The notes under the pieces are model-generated. The model was not told the origin of the DNA, did no database searches, and was given only the letters and a program-made list of their open reading frames with translations. Positions 8,365-16,764 of a stretch of 55,766 nt of DNA are shown here, piece after piece. The first letter of the stretch is position 1; each line of letters begins with the position of its first letter. The stretch covers positions 449-56,214 of the forward strand of contig OOHL01000005.1 of assembly GCA_900321105.1 (NCBI GenBank). Direction: 5' to 3'. Made by a program: the position numbers and the translations under genes. Source of the stretch: an uncultured Pseudomonadota bacterium (lineage in GTDB: Bacteria; Pseudomonadota; Alphaproteobacteria; Rs-D84).

Positions 8365-8870
8365 TTTATCCCCTTTAATTCAACAGACAATCTTTTTACA
8401 TTTGTTGGATCAACAGATAACATATGATTAAATGTGACTGTTGTTTTGCCCTCTAATAATGTTGCCGGTGGCATAAAAGTTTGGCGCGACAATACATTTC
8501 CATGGTCATCATACGAAACGACTATTATATTTGGTAAACCATATATATCGTTTGTAGTATTTGTTATATCCCCAGATACAAAAATACGATTATTTCCGTT
8601 TTCATCCACAACCATATGAATATCTTTGTTGTTTATTTTTGTAATTAACGGCTGACTTTTTTTAGCCCCAGAAAAATTAAAAATAACAACAAAAGAAAAT
8701 ATACAAGCCGCAATAAATGCGCAAATTGCCGCAATAAATTTCATCATTGTTTTTTGTGAAAAACGACCATGTGGCATCCAAACATGTCCGCACACAGCGC
8801 ACTTAACAGGCGTATTCGGAACACGATCAAGATTGTATTCTGTTTTGCAAAAATCACATACTATCTTCAT
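8361..8870 (-). CDS. MJ0042-type zinc-ribbon membrane protein (DUF3426-like)
   Basis: The 169-residue protein starts with an MJ0042 zinc ribbon (CDFC at 5-8, CAVC at 24-27). A single membrane helix follows (about 45-68, rich in Ile, Ala and Phe), and then a C-terminal domain of about 95 residues resembling the DUF3426 domain of Proteobacteria. The ribbon should be cytoplasmic and the C-terminal part periplasmic. Its function is not established in the family; zinc-ribbon plus DUF3426 proteins are common in Alphaproteobacteria. It overlaps the downstream periplasmic gene by four bases and begins 35 bases after the last pilin-like gene, so cotranscription with the pilin genes is likely. Confidence 0.8.
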   Translation of the reverse strand: MKIVCDFCKTEYNLDRVPNTPVKCAVCGHVWMPHGRFSQKTMMKFIAAICAFIAACIFSFVVIFNFSGAKKSQPLITKINNKDIHMVVDENGNNRIFVSGDITNTTNDIYGLPNIIVVSYDDHGNVLSRQTFMPPATLLEGKTTVTFNHMLSVDPTNVKRLSVELKGIK

Positions 8871-8905
8871 AAATATTACCTTGTTTAATATTTTTATATC
8901 ATATT

Positions 8906-10222
8906 TTATTTCAAATTCAACATTTCATATTTAGCTCGTATTTGTGTTTGCATACTGTTAATCGCATTTATATAATCTGCAACGGTTGCATTTGCATTTG
9001 CAGCAACACCGGCAAATACACTGGTCGCGATTGTTCCAGACACAGATTCCATTGCAACGGCTATTGATGCCATACGCGATAATCCTGGGGAATTTATGTC
9101 TGCGAACCTGGCTTTTTTTCCTTTGACATCCCAATAGAAAGAAGAATCTTTTGGATCCTGAATTTTTTCGGTTATATTTAATTGCGGCGTCACAGAACCT
9201 GTGTATCCAACCGATACATACATCGCATTTATGTGCCCTAATATCAAATCCATATCACCAATTACTTTTAAAGATGTGGATTTATCGGTTGTATTTGAAA
9301 TACTGAAACCGCTAAGCGTCAACGTATTAACATACAAATCATTTGTATAAAAAGATGAAAATTTTGCAGAATCTGCCAATGTCAATGTGTCATTAATATT
9401 TAAATTTCTGGAATCAGCGGTCAAAGCACCATTTATAACTGCCGTATTCGTTGCATATATTGAATCCAAAGTCACACGATTTGCGAAAACCAATGTAGAA
9501 ACATCTAATTTTCCGACTTTCAATTTTTCTTCAAATTGTGCCTTGGACGCATCAATAAAACGAACATTGTTTATATCATGCCCTTCTAAATTCAAAGGCG
9601 ACAACATTGTTGCATCTTCTTCATTTTCAGATGGCAATCGCCACAAATATTCTGTGTTTCCTCGCTTCACAGACGTCGTCCCAACCAAACCTTTGGCGTC
9701 AGATATTCCAAATTCAGATGTATTTGTATGATATGCACCAAAGCCGCCATATGTTGTGCCACCTTCAATAAAACCAAACTTGCCGCCACCAAGATTCACT
9801 ATTTCACGTGTTCTAATTGGTGATATTTCTCTATCATTTAAAATCACTATTCCTTGCAATTTTGATTTATTATTGTTGTCTGCAGACTTTAATACGCGCA
9901 ATTGAAAATCATCACCATATGTATTTGCAATATATTCTGGCAAACCATAATTTATCAAATCCTGTATTTTTACGCGTGTTATATTCTTACCCTTTGGGCG
10001 CATTAATTCTGTTTTATTTTCAACAATATAACGTTCTAATGCAGTTTGAACATTTTCCATCTGTCTGGTTATCGCGACATTTCTGGCACGCGAAACAGCG
10101 ACTTCTTGATACCGAAACACAAATGGAATGATTAAAGCCGCCAATGCGACAGATAACATCAATTCAACCAACATGCCACCACGTTGAATATTTTTATAAA
10201 AAAGTCTATGTGTTTCAGCCAT
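8906..10222 (-). CDS. PilV-like minor pilin 3 (last of three tandem genes)
   Basis: The protein (438 residues from the ATG at 10222) has a class-III prepilin leader. Cleavage after Gly15 would leave GMLVELMLSVALAAL with Glu at +5, followed by the hydrophobic pilin helix and an amphipathic stretch. A small domain (LINYGLPEYI) comes next, and then a long beta-rich part introduced by LNLEGHDINNVRFIDA. That form recalls the shaft of PilV tip proteins (L-M-x-G-x-x-I-x-N-V). The start is chosen because the upstream stop and this ATG overlap as TAATG; an in-frame TTG at 10237 lacks ribosome-binding spacing. It forms a tandem set with the next two genes. Secretion needs a prepilin peptidase and an assembly ATPase, neither of which is in the window. 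Confidence 0.7.
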   Translation of the reverse strand: MAETHRLFYKNIQRGGMLVELMLSVALAALIIPFVFRYQEVAVSRARNVAITRQMENVQTALERYIVENKTELMRPKGKNITRVKIQDLINYGLPEYIANTYGDDFQLRVLKSADNNNKSKLQGIVILNDREISPIRTREIVNLGGGKFGFIEGGTTYGGFGAYHTNTSEFGISDAKGLVGTTSVKRGNTEYLWRLPSENEEDATMLSPLNLEGHDINNVRFIDASKAQFEEKLKVGKLDVSTLVFANRVTLDSIYATNTAVINGALTADSRNLNINDTLTLADSAKFSSFYTNDLYVNTLTLSGFSISNTTDKSTSLKVIGDMDLILGHINAMYVSVGYTGSVTPQLNITEKIQDPKDSSFYWDVKGKKARFADINSPGLSRMASIAVAMESVSGTIATSVFAGVAANANATVADYINAINSMQTQIRAKYEMLNLK

Positions 10223-11418
10223 TATTTTGTCTGCCAATCCTTGTCCATTATTTTATCAAATTCGTCTGCATCTGGTACAGGCGGAATCGATGCTCGTGTT
10301 AGTGTCAATTTTGAAAACGAAGGCGGGGTTTTTGATGGAAAAAACCAAGAACCAATTTTTAATGGGGCCGTTCCAGCCAACAATAATTCCCCAGACACTG
10401 TTATGCCAAAATTTTCAAAGAACACTAAATCTGTTGCAGATAAATACGGTGTCAAAAGTTTGTTCATTGATATTCCACCGAAACCAGAAACACTTCTGGC
10501 GCTGGCTGATTTTAAAACCAAATTTCCTGCAACATTCACAGAATTTCCAATAATCGCACGATCCGCAATCAAACGCCCATTTGTTGTATACTTATCGCCA
10601 TTTAATTTGTCTGCTTTTATCGTTCTGAAACCATTTGTATCACCTGTCACACGCATAGATGAAAAAGTTATGTTATCTGAATTTAAATTTGCACCGGACG
10701 AAAAATATACATTGTTTGCATCAACAACATCAGATTCAAGAAACACTGCATCTGCATCTGTTATTTTTGCAGAAACGCCGTCAATTTTTGCGACATTAAA
10801 CACATTAAAATTATTCATATGCAAGTTTCTTTGCATTTGGTTAAGATTATCTTCACCCATTGTTGCACGATGTAAAAATCTTGATTTATCATCACCTTCA
10901 AAATCGTACGAAATTCTGAAAATCAAATCACCAACATAAAAATCATCAGGCGCAGACACGGCCCAACTTTGCGAATACGCAACACCATCTTCACGAACAA
11001 CTGCAGCATCTTCACCAATTTGCTTTGCAATATTCGCAACACGATAATCAGATTTATCTATATTGAACGCCAGATAAACATCAGTTATTGATGCGCCATT
11101 AACTTTATATTTATCAACATAAACACTGTGTACCATTGATGATATTTTTTGTAATTCTTCATCGTTTAATTTTATTTCTGCATTGTCGTTCCATTGTGAT
11201 TGATTAACACGAACATAATTTATAACATCATCACGAAGATTCACAATTTCATTAGCCTTGGCAATATCTTGTGATTCATGGGACATTTCAATAATTTGAT
11301 TATACATAAACGGTGACAACACAATAACAACAGCCACAGCCAAAATCACTTCGGTAATGGTTGTGCCACGCATATTATCTGCATTTAATTTTTCAAAATA
11401 TTTTTTATATGCAATCAC
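10222..11418 (-). CDS. PilV-like minor pilin 2
   Basis: The 398-residue product starts at a GTG that overlaps the preceding gene by 14 bases. The leader MIAYKKYFEKLNADNMRG ends in Gly18. The mature start TTITEVILAVAVVIVL has Glu at +5 and the usual hydrophobic helix. A globular region follows to about residue 200. The beta-rich remainder begins at HMNNFNVFNVAKIDG and carries alternating short strands (NLNSDNITFSS, SVNVAGNLVLKSA), as in the other two proteins. The C-terminus is proline-rich and acidic. PilV-like identity is from layout and the LxM-x-N/I-x-V motif, not from a search. An internal ATG at 11373 would leave only a three-residue leader and has no ribosome binding site. Confidence 0.7.
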   Translation of the reverse strand: MIAYKKYFEKLNADNMRGTTITEVILAVAVVIVLSPFMYNQIIEMSHESQDIAKANEIVNLRDDVINYVRVNQSQWNDNAEIKLNDEELQKISSMVHSVYVDKYKVNGASITDVYLAFNIDKSDYRVANIAKQIGEDAAVVREDGVAYSQSWAVSAPDDFYVGDLIFRISYDFEGDDKSRFLHRATMGEDNLNQMQRNLHMNNFNVFNVAKIDGVSAKITDADAVFLESDVVDANNVYFSSGANLNSDNITFSSMRVTGDTNGFRTIKADKLNGDKYTTNGRLIADRAIIGNSVNVAGNLVLKSASARSVSGFGGISMNKLLTPYLSATDLVFFENFGITVSGELLLAGTAPLKIGSWFFPSKTPPSFSKLTLTRASIPPVPDADEFDKIMDKDWQTK

Positions 11419-12757
11419 TTCGTCCAGCCTGTAAACATTGTTTTATATTTATTCTTGATTCCAGTCTTTGCCAAAACACATATTGGCAAATTATATTTTG
11501 CGCCAAAGATTTATTATTATATTCAACATCCATTTGATTTATTATATCTTTGCAAGAAATTACATTATCTGATGCATCTTTTGCATCACCGATTATTTCA
11601 AAAGAATCATTATTTATTGTGTCAACATAGACATCCGGCAAAAGCGATGTTCCTGCCGGTCTTATATCAACCAACAAGACCCCCGAGCGTCCATCTAATA
11701 AACCATAAGACGTTTGATCACGCAACGATATATTTGCGGCATAAATATTTTTGACATCTATACCTTTTTTAGAACTGTACGCCAAACTTTCCGGATCAAC
11801 ATAAACATCCTGACCACGTGATGCGTCAAGATAAGAACCTATGTCAAGTCTATCAACATTAAAACTGAAATTATCGGCCAACACATTGCCGCGCACCAAC
11901 CAATTTGCAGGTCCTTCAAAACTGGTTCGCCCTTCTGTCATAGAAAAATCGTACACAGACGCAACGTTTGATTCAAATCCACCTGTCGTTCCGAATCTGG
12001 CAATTGTTCTAAGCGACGCAGATGAAGTATTGATTTCGCCACGCGACACAGATAACGCAGCCCCACCATCTGCACTTTGAAAAACAGTTTTGTTTGCATA
12101 TAAATCTGAAATTTTATTTTTATCTTTTCTGTTTTCTTCTACACCATAAAGCGAAAGCGTATTAAATTGTGCACTTTCAAATTCACCATTACGTACAAAC
12201 AAAACACCTATCTTGTCGATACTGTTATTGTTCATATCCAATTCAGACAAAAATCCAATATTATTATCTGTTTCTTTTTTGGAAACAACATCACTGTACA
12301 TTGTATCAAACGGTATATCTACTTCGATATTATTACCTTTTACTTTTGCATAAAATCCTATTCGGCGTGCTAATTCAGCCAATTGAACACGCGACAGATT
12401 TCCGCCACTGACATTAATAAAACCATACAAATCAGATTCGTTTTTATCAATTATCAAAGAAATATTTTGATTAAAACGTGTTTTAGGAACAAATCCCAAT
12501 GGCAAACCATAACTTTCCAATACATCGACAAAATTATCTTTGCTTAATTCCTGTCTTTTATATGGCAGATTGTCTTTTTCTTCACGCAAATAAATTCTGG
12601 CTGCGCCGTACGCAGTTTCAATTTGTTCGGTTGTTGCATACATTTGTGCCGCCATATCACGTGATGAAATGCGTCTGGCAAAGAAAGGCATAAACGCAAA
12701 AACCAAAGTCAATGCCAGTAATGCCTGCAACAAAAAATTACCGCTTTGTTTTTGCAA
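11405..12757 (-). CDS. PilV-like minor pilin 1 (first of three), TTG start
   Basis: The 450-residue protein begins at TTG, supported by a perfect AGGAGG six bases upstream and no usable ATG nearby. The leader MQKQSG is followed by NFLLQALLALTLVFAF. This is a pilin helix, but with Gln instead of Glu at +5, a position normally needed for efficient methylation and assembly. A small domain containing YGLPLGFV comes next. The motif LDMNNNSIDKIGVLFV then opens a beta-rich stalk, and three cysteines sit in the last 60 residues. It heads the operon 12757-6941. As the first gene, with the divergent Glu5, it could be the tip-most subunit, by analogy with PilV and with Glu5-less GspK/PilX. This is inference. 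Confidence 0.7.
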   Translation of the reverse strand: MQKQSGNFLLQALLALTLVFAFMPFFARRISSRDMAAQMYATTEQIETAYGAARIYLREEKDNLPYKRQELSKDNFVDVLESYGLPLGFVPKTRFNQNISLIIDKNESDLYGFINVSGGNLSRVQLAELARRIGFYAKVKGNNIEVDIPFDTMYSDVVSKKETDNNIGFLSELDMNNNSIDKIGVLFVRNGEFESAQFNTLSLYGVEENRKDKNKISDLYANKTVFQSADGGAALSVSRGEINTSSASLRTIARFGTTGGFESNVASVYDFSMTEGRTSFEGPANWLVRGNVLADNFSFNVDRLDIGSYLDASRGQDVYVDPESLAYSSKKGIDVKNIYAANISLRDQTSYGLLDGRSGVLLVDIRPAGTSLLPDVYVDTINNDSFEIIGDAKDASDNVISCKDIINQMDVEYNNKSLAQNIICQYVFWQRLESRINIKQCLQAGRSDCI

Positions 12758-12763
12758 AAACTC

Positions 12764-12769
12764 CCTCCT
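12764..12769 (-). promoter_or_regulatory. Strong Shine-Dalgarno that fixes a TTG start
   Basis: AGGAGG on the minus strand lies six bases before TTG at 12757. It is one of the strongest ribosome binding sites in the window, which makes the TTG start convincing and suggests deliberate tuning of a rare start codon. Confidence 0.8.
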
Positions 12770-12899
12770 ACTGTATCAAGCATAGCAATTGAAAAAAATT
12801 ATTGCAATCAGTTTTAAGATGCTTTATCATTGTGTTGTTGAAAGACAAACAGTGGTTGCTGTTTGAAAAGTTTATTTCCATTAAACACAAAGAAAGAAA

Positions 12900-13214
12900 A
12901 TGCAAAATAAAAAAAATCAAACATCTGTGACTCAGATGATTCAACGCTGTCATAAATGGCGCCAAAAAAGAAAACAGTATATTGATCAGGCACGTCAAAC
13001 AAGTGATGAAATCGAACGCGAACGTTTGCTTCAAACCGCGGAACATTATGGTCGTATCGTTAACGAAGAACAAACAAAAATCGATTCACAACGCGACCAA
13101 AAAGACAAAACACCTGTCGTTGAAGAAATAGAAGCAAGCGAAAACAGCGAACAAAATGACGTCGCGGAAGATGAAGAAATTGGATTTCCAGATTTCATAA
13201 CAAATTTGAAATAA
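12900..13214 (+). CDS. DUF4167-like small protein
   Basis: The 104-residue protein is highly charged. Its centre (about residues 13-60) reads as a short helical domain with YIDQARQTSDEIERERLLQ followed by TAEHYGRIV. This matches the form of the alphaproteobacterial DUF4167 domain, where AEHYxRI is the conserved core. The C-terminal half is acidic and probably disordered. DUF4167 proteins are often longer and carry Arg/Gly-rich N-terminal regions; this one is trimmed. The role is unknown, though RNA or ribosome association has been suggested by the basic regions of relatives. It lies 63 bases before dnaX and divergent from the pilin operon. Assignment is by motif only. Confidence 0.6.
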   Translation: MQNKKNQTSVTQMIQRCHKWRQKRKQYIDQARQTSDEIERERLLQTAEHYGRIVNEEQTKIDSQRDQKDKTPVVEEIEASENSEQNDVAEDEEIGFPDFITNLK

Positions 13215-13277
13215 TTCAATCTGATTTTTATTGAAATCGTATATTTATTTGCTATGCTTTTCGCAAAGGAAAGCATT

Positions 13278-14810
13278 ATGGAAAATAATTATACTGTTCT
13301 TGCACGAAAATACCGCAGCCAAGATTTTGAATCCCTTATTGGTCAAGATGTGTTAGTAAAAACTTTGACAACCGCAATTAATACAGGTCGTATTGCTCAT
13401 GCTTATATCTTTACCGGAATTCGCGGAACCGGAAAAACCAGTACAGCGCGTATTTTAGCCAAGGCTTTAAATTGTTTATCATCCGATCATGCAACATCAA
13501 AACCATGCGGTGTTTGTGAAAACTGTCGCGCAATTGCGGCGGGTCAGCACATTGACGTCATGGAAATTGATGCCGCATCACATACCGGTGTTGATAATAT
13601 GCGCGAAATTTTGGATGCAGCGCTTTACCGTCCGACAAATGCTAGATATAAAGTTTATATAATTGACGAAGTTCACATGTTATCAGCCAGCGCATTTAAC
13701 GCATTGCTTAAAACATTGGAAGAACCACCGGCACATGTAATATTCATTTTGGCGACAACCGAAATCAGAAAGGTTCCTGTTACAATATTGTCACGTTGCC
13801 AACGTTTTGATTTGGCACGTGTTCCTGTTGAAACATTAAAGAAACATTTTGCATGGGTTGCAGAACAAGAAAAAATTGAATTATCAGATGGCGCAAATGA
13901 ATTACTGGCACGTGCAGCCGACGGTTCAGTGCGCGACGGATTATCATTATTAGATCAAGCAATCGCACAAACTGGTGGCCATGTTGACGAAGGCGCAGTT
14001 CTTGATATGTTGAAAAGAACAGACCGTGGGACCGTTGTGAATTTTATGAAAACAGTTCTGTCTGGGGATGTAAGTGTTGCACTAAACAAGTTAGACGAAA
14101 TCTATAATAACGGTGCAGATTTAACAATGCTGTTAAACGACATGATGGAATGGACACATTGGGCAACGCGTATGTATCCATCACTTAGATTAACAGACGC
14201 GACATCTTCACCATATACAGCCGATCAGCGCGAAACAATAAAACAAATAAACGAAACCATTTCCCTGAATACTCTTTCGCGTATATGGCAGGTTATGGTT
14301 GCCGCAGTTCCAGAACTGGCGGCATCTGCAAATCAAAAACAATGTTTTGATATGTTGATTGTTCGTATAATGCATATTGCAGATATGCCATCAATTCCAG
14401 AATTATTAAAACAAAATTCAAACGAACAACCAAAACCGGTCACAGAAAAACTGATTACAGAAAAATCAAAATTCATTGAAATAAACAATTCAAATGAATT
14501 GGCAACAGCCCTGCAAAACGCGCGTGAAATGTTGTTGTATTCTTACTATTCAACAAATCTTGAAATAACAGAATTTGAAAATGGGAAAATAAAATATTTT
14601 GATCGTAAAGGCGAAAAAGATTTTTCACAAAAATTAGCATCTTGGTTAAAAGAGAAAACCGGAAAAGTTTGGACACTTGAAGTTATTCAAGATGCACCGC
14701 ATCAACAAACACTTTCGGAACACACAAAATCTGAAATTGAATCTGACCCACTGGTTTCCAGCGCAATGGATTTATTCGAAGATGCCGAAATTGTGAATAT
14801 TTCAAAATAA
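13278..14810 (+). CDS. dnaX: DNA polymerase III tau/gamma subunit DnaX
   Basis: DnaX is the ATPase of the clamp loader that places the beta clamp on DNA and links polymerase cores. The 510-residue protein shows Walker A GIRGTGKTS (47-55), the zinc module with Cys66, 77, 80 and 83, Walker B ending in DEVH (130-133), and the sensor and arginine-finger region TTEIRKVPVTILSRCQRF. The start at 13278 is chosen because AAAGGA sits seven bases upstream; an in-frame ATG at 13254 is less likely. It is on the short side for tau, and no slippery A6G heptamer was noticed, so a separate gamma form is not evident. ybaB and recR, its common partners, are not adjacent; a pilin gene follows instead. Confidence 0.95.
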   Translation: MENNYTVLARKYRSQDFESLIGQDVLVKTLTTAINTGRIAHAYIFTGIRGTGKTSTARILAKALNCLSSDHATSKPCGVCENCRAIAAGQHIDVMEIDAASHTGVDNMREILDAALYRPTNARYKVYIIDEVHMLSASAFNALLKTLEEPPAHVIFILATTEIRKVPVTILSRCQRFDLARVPVETLKKHFAWVAEQEKIELSDGANELLARAADGSVRDGLSLLDQAIAQTGGHVDEGAVLDMLKRTDRGTVVNFMKTVLSGDVSVALNKLDEIYNNGADLTMLLNDMMEWTHWATRMYPSLRLTDATSSPYTADQRETIKQINETISLNTLSRIWQVMVAAVPELAASANQKQCFDMLIVRIMHIADMPSIPELLKQNSNEQPKPVTEKLITEKSKFIEINNSNELATALQNAREMLLYSYYSTNLEITEFENGKIKYFDRKGEKDFSQKLASWLKEKTGKVWTLEVIQDAPHQQTLSEHTKSEIESDPLVSSAMDLFEDAEIVNISK

Positions 14811-14826
14811 AATGGGGGACAAAAAA

Positions 14827-15282
14827 ATGAGGGAACAATCAGGACGTTCATTGATTGAAATTATCGGCGTTCTTGCCATTGGTGCAATTATGATTTCTGG
14901 GACATACGCAATATATAATTCCACAAATCAAAAACAAAAAAGATTGATTGCATCTGAAACATTAAAAGATATCGCAACAAAAACAAAAACATTATTGGAA
15001 TATTCCGGATATCAAAATGTATCTGTTGATTTTTTGATTGAATCTGGCGCACTAAATAATGACAAGGCCCCAGCCGGAAATCAAGATTGGTCCATAACCA
15101 GCAATTTTGATGGAACAGAATTTTCAATCAATTTAACAGGTCTTACATTTGATGAATGTGCCTATTTCACAACCAAAAAATTTGATTGGACAAATCGTAT
15201 AACTGTTAATGGATACGATTCTTCTGCCACATCATATTGTTTAAAGACTGGCGATAACAAAATGTCATTTTACGCACAATAA
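14827..15282 (+). CDS. PilS-like major type IVb pilin
   Basis: This 151-residue prepilin has the leader MREQSG and the mature start RSLIEIIGVLAIGAIM with Glu at +5, followed by a hydrophobic alpha-1 helix. A globular domain follows with Cys111 and Cys138, which would close a C-terminal disulfide loop as in PilS and bundlin-type pilins. The size is typical of a major pilin. GGGGG seven bases upstream supports the ATG at 14827; an in-frame ATG at 14812 is almost on the dnaX stop. It lies 16 bases after dnaX and three bases before an OmpA-type lipoprotein gene, so it is transcribed with both. With the PilV-like trio nearby it points to a type IVb-like pilus. Confidence 0.75.
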   Translation: MREQSGRSLIEIIGVLAIGAIMISGTYAIYNSTNQKQKRLIASETLKDIATKTKTLLEYSGYQNVSVDFLIESGALNNDKAPAGNQDWSITSNFDGTEFSINLTGLTFDECAYFTTKKFDWTNRITVNGYDSSATSYCLKTGDNKMSFYAQ

Positions 15283-15285
15283 AAC

Positions 15286-15966
15286 ATGAAATTAAAAAAC
15301 TTTGCTTTTATTGGATTATGTTTATTGACTGCTGGGTGCTTGCAATATCACAGTCCTACTCGAAACACATGGCAACAACACCTTTATGGTGCATCTTTTT
15401 CTGACATGACAGAAAATGCACGCACTGCTAAATTACCAGTATACATGGGCAAAGGTGGCAAGATTATCACACAAAATGGTGAATTATCCGAACGCATGCA
15501 ATATGGTGACAAAAATGCAATAGATAATGCGGTCTTGGTTAATTATATGGCAAACCTTGAATACGAATTATATGATGCATTGCGTAAACCTGGTTTATCG
15601 GTACAAAGGGCCGGGACTGACGTGGTTGTAATATTGGTTCGTGATTCAATAATGAATCAAAATGTTGCAGATATATCGTCTGACGGTAACGATACATTAA
15701 AAACAATTTCAAAGATATTAAATAAATACAATGCGACATTTATGGAAATTGCAGGTTATACAGATTCAATGTCAGATCAAAATGCCGCGCACGCATTATC
15801 ACTTGATATGGCGGAACGTGTTGCTGTCTATTTTGCACAACACGATGTTTCAACATCACGCATGTTTATTGTTGGTCGTGGTTCTGCGCGTCCAATTGCC
15901 GCCCAAGACGACATTGGACGATTAATGAACAGACGTGTCGAGATACGATTAACACCTGCGCGATAG
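15286..15966 (+). CDS. OmpA-family lipoprotein
   Basis: The 226-residue protein has a lipoprotein signal with lipobox TAGC (lipidated Cys18). Its C-terminal OmpA-like peptidoglycan-binding domain covers about residues 120-226, with AGYTDSMSD in place of the usual GHTDxxG and RLMNRRVEIRL as the conserved tail. It is therefore expected on the periplasmic face of the outer membrane, holding peptidoglycan. It starts three bases after the PilS-like gene with no clear ribosome binding site, so coupling to that gene is likely. A job as envelope anchor for the pilus is possible but is inferred only from position. It is not Pal, which is separately encoded at 37784. Confidence 0.85.
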   Translation: MKLKNFAFIGLCLLTAGCLQYHSPTRNTWQQHLYGASFSDMTENARTAKLPVYMGKGGKIITQNGELSERMQYGDKNAIDNAVLVNYMANLEYELYDALRKPGLSVQRAGTDVVVILVRDSIMNQNVADISSDGNDTLKTISKILNKYNATFMEIAGYTDSMSDQNAAHALSLDMAERVAVYFAQHDVSTSRMFIVGRGSARPIAAQDDIGRLMNRRVEIRLTPAR

Positions 15967-16062
15967 ACAGAATAAAATCCCAATACATATAACAAAAACA
16001 TTTTGCGTTTTGATATAAAGGTTGCTATATTTCATATAACCAATAAACAAAAAGGAAGAAAA

Positions 16063-16716
16063 ATGAAAAAAGATCTTAATCCAATTTTAAAGAAATATTC
16101 AAAAATGGGAATAATCGCTGCATCGGTTATCGTTGTCGCCTTGATTGGTATTTTTGGAATATCTGCAATGAAGAAAAACATGGACACATCTGCTGCGTTA
16201 TCTGGCGTTTCACAAAATGCTGCAATTGCATCAGATTTGCGTATTGCGGTTATCAGTATGGATAAAATCCAAACAAATGCAACCGTACTTGAAAATTTAC
16301 ATAAACAACGTGCTGATTATGAAAACAAATTAAAGGCAAAATTAGAAAAAGAACAAAAGGCAATTGAAAAAGAAAAAGCCGATATTGAAAAATCTCAGGA
16401 TGTTTTATCCCAGGAAGCATTGCAACGTCGTGTTGTTGATTATCAACGTCGCGTAAATGAATTTCAACGTCATTTGTCTGAAAGCGCACAGTCAATCGAA
16501 ACATTGTACCAAGATGCTTTGAACACAATTCAAAAGAAACACCTTGATCCAATTATCGAAGGTATTATTGCCAAGAAAAAATTATCATTGGTAATTGATG
16601 GCCGTATGGCACGTACGGGTGCCGATGTCAAAGACCTTGATATCACAGATGAAGTAGTAAAAGCATTAAATAAAAAAGTTTCATCTGTCAAAATGGCAAC
16701 CCCAAAAGGTTTATAA
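16063..16716 (+). CDS. Skp/OmpH-like protein with an N-terminal membrane anchor
   Basis: The 217-residue product has an N-terminal hydrophobic helix (about 16-36) that lacks a clear cleavage site. A beta strand (LRIAVISMDKIQ) follows, then a long Lys/Glu-rich coiled coil (about 80-160), and a final small strand region (LSLVIDGRMARTG). This layout is that of OmpH/Skp chaperones, whose coiled coils form tentacles around unfolded outer-membrane proteins. Skp normally has a cleaved signal peptide, so an anchored form is unusual. AAAGGAAG precedes the ATG at 16063; an earlier in-frame ATG at 16003 lacks support. It is followed by a strong terminator. The usual neighbours bamA and lpxD are not next to it. 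Confidence 0.75.
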   Translation: MKKDLNPILKKYSKMGIIAASVIVVALIGIFGISAMKKNMDTSAALSGVSQNAAIASDLRIAVISMDKIQTNATVLENLHKQRADYENKLKAKLEKEQKAIEKEKADIEKSQDVLSQEALQRRVVDYQRRVNEFQRHLSESAQSIETLYQDALNTIQKKHLDPIIEGIIAKKKLSLVIDGRMARTGADVKDLDITDEVVKALNKKVSSVKMATPKGL

Positions 16717-16733
16717 CAAAATCTTTCTGATAA

Positions 16734-16764
16734 AAAACTACCGCCCAAACGGGCGGTTTTTTTA
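16734..16764. terminator. Bidirectional terminator
   Basis: The stem accgccc (16740-16746) / gggcggt (16751-16757) with loop aaac has an A-run before and a T-run after. It serves the Skp-like gene and the convergent gene at 16765. Confidence 0.85.

Noticed and set aside
8906..12757. A shufflon at the PilV-like genes
   Set aside because: No inverted repeats of the shufflon sfx type and no recombinase gene were seen near the three genes.
12758..12899. SRP RNA next to dnaX
   Set aside because: No GGAAGCAGC-like core or conserved stem was found in this divergent promoter gap.
14401..14810. Programmed frameshift in dnaX producing a gamma form
   Set aside because: No A6G-type slippery heptamer with a following stem was noticed in the C-terminal part.
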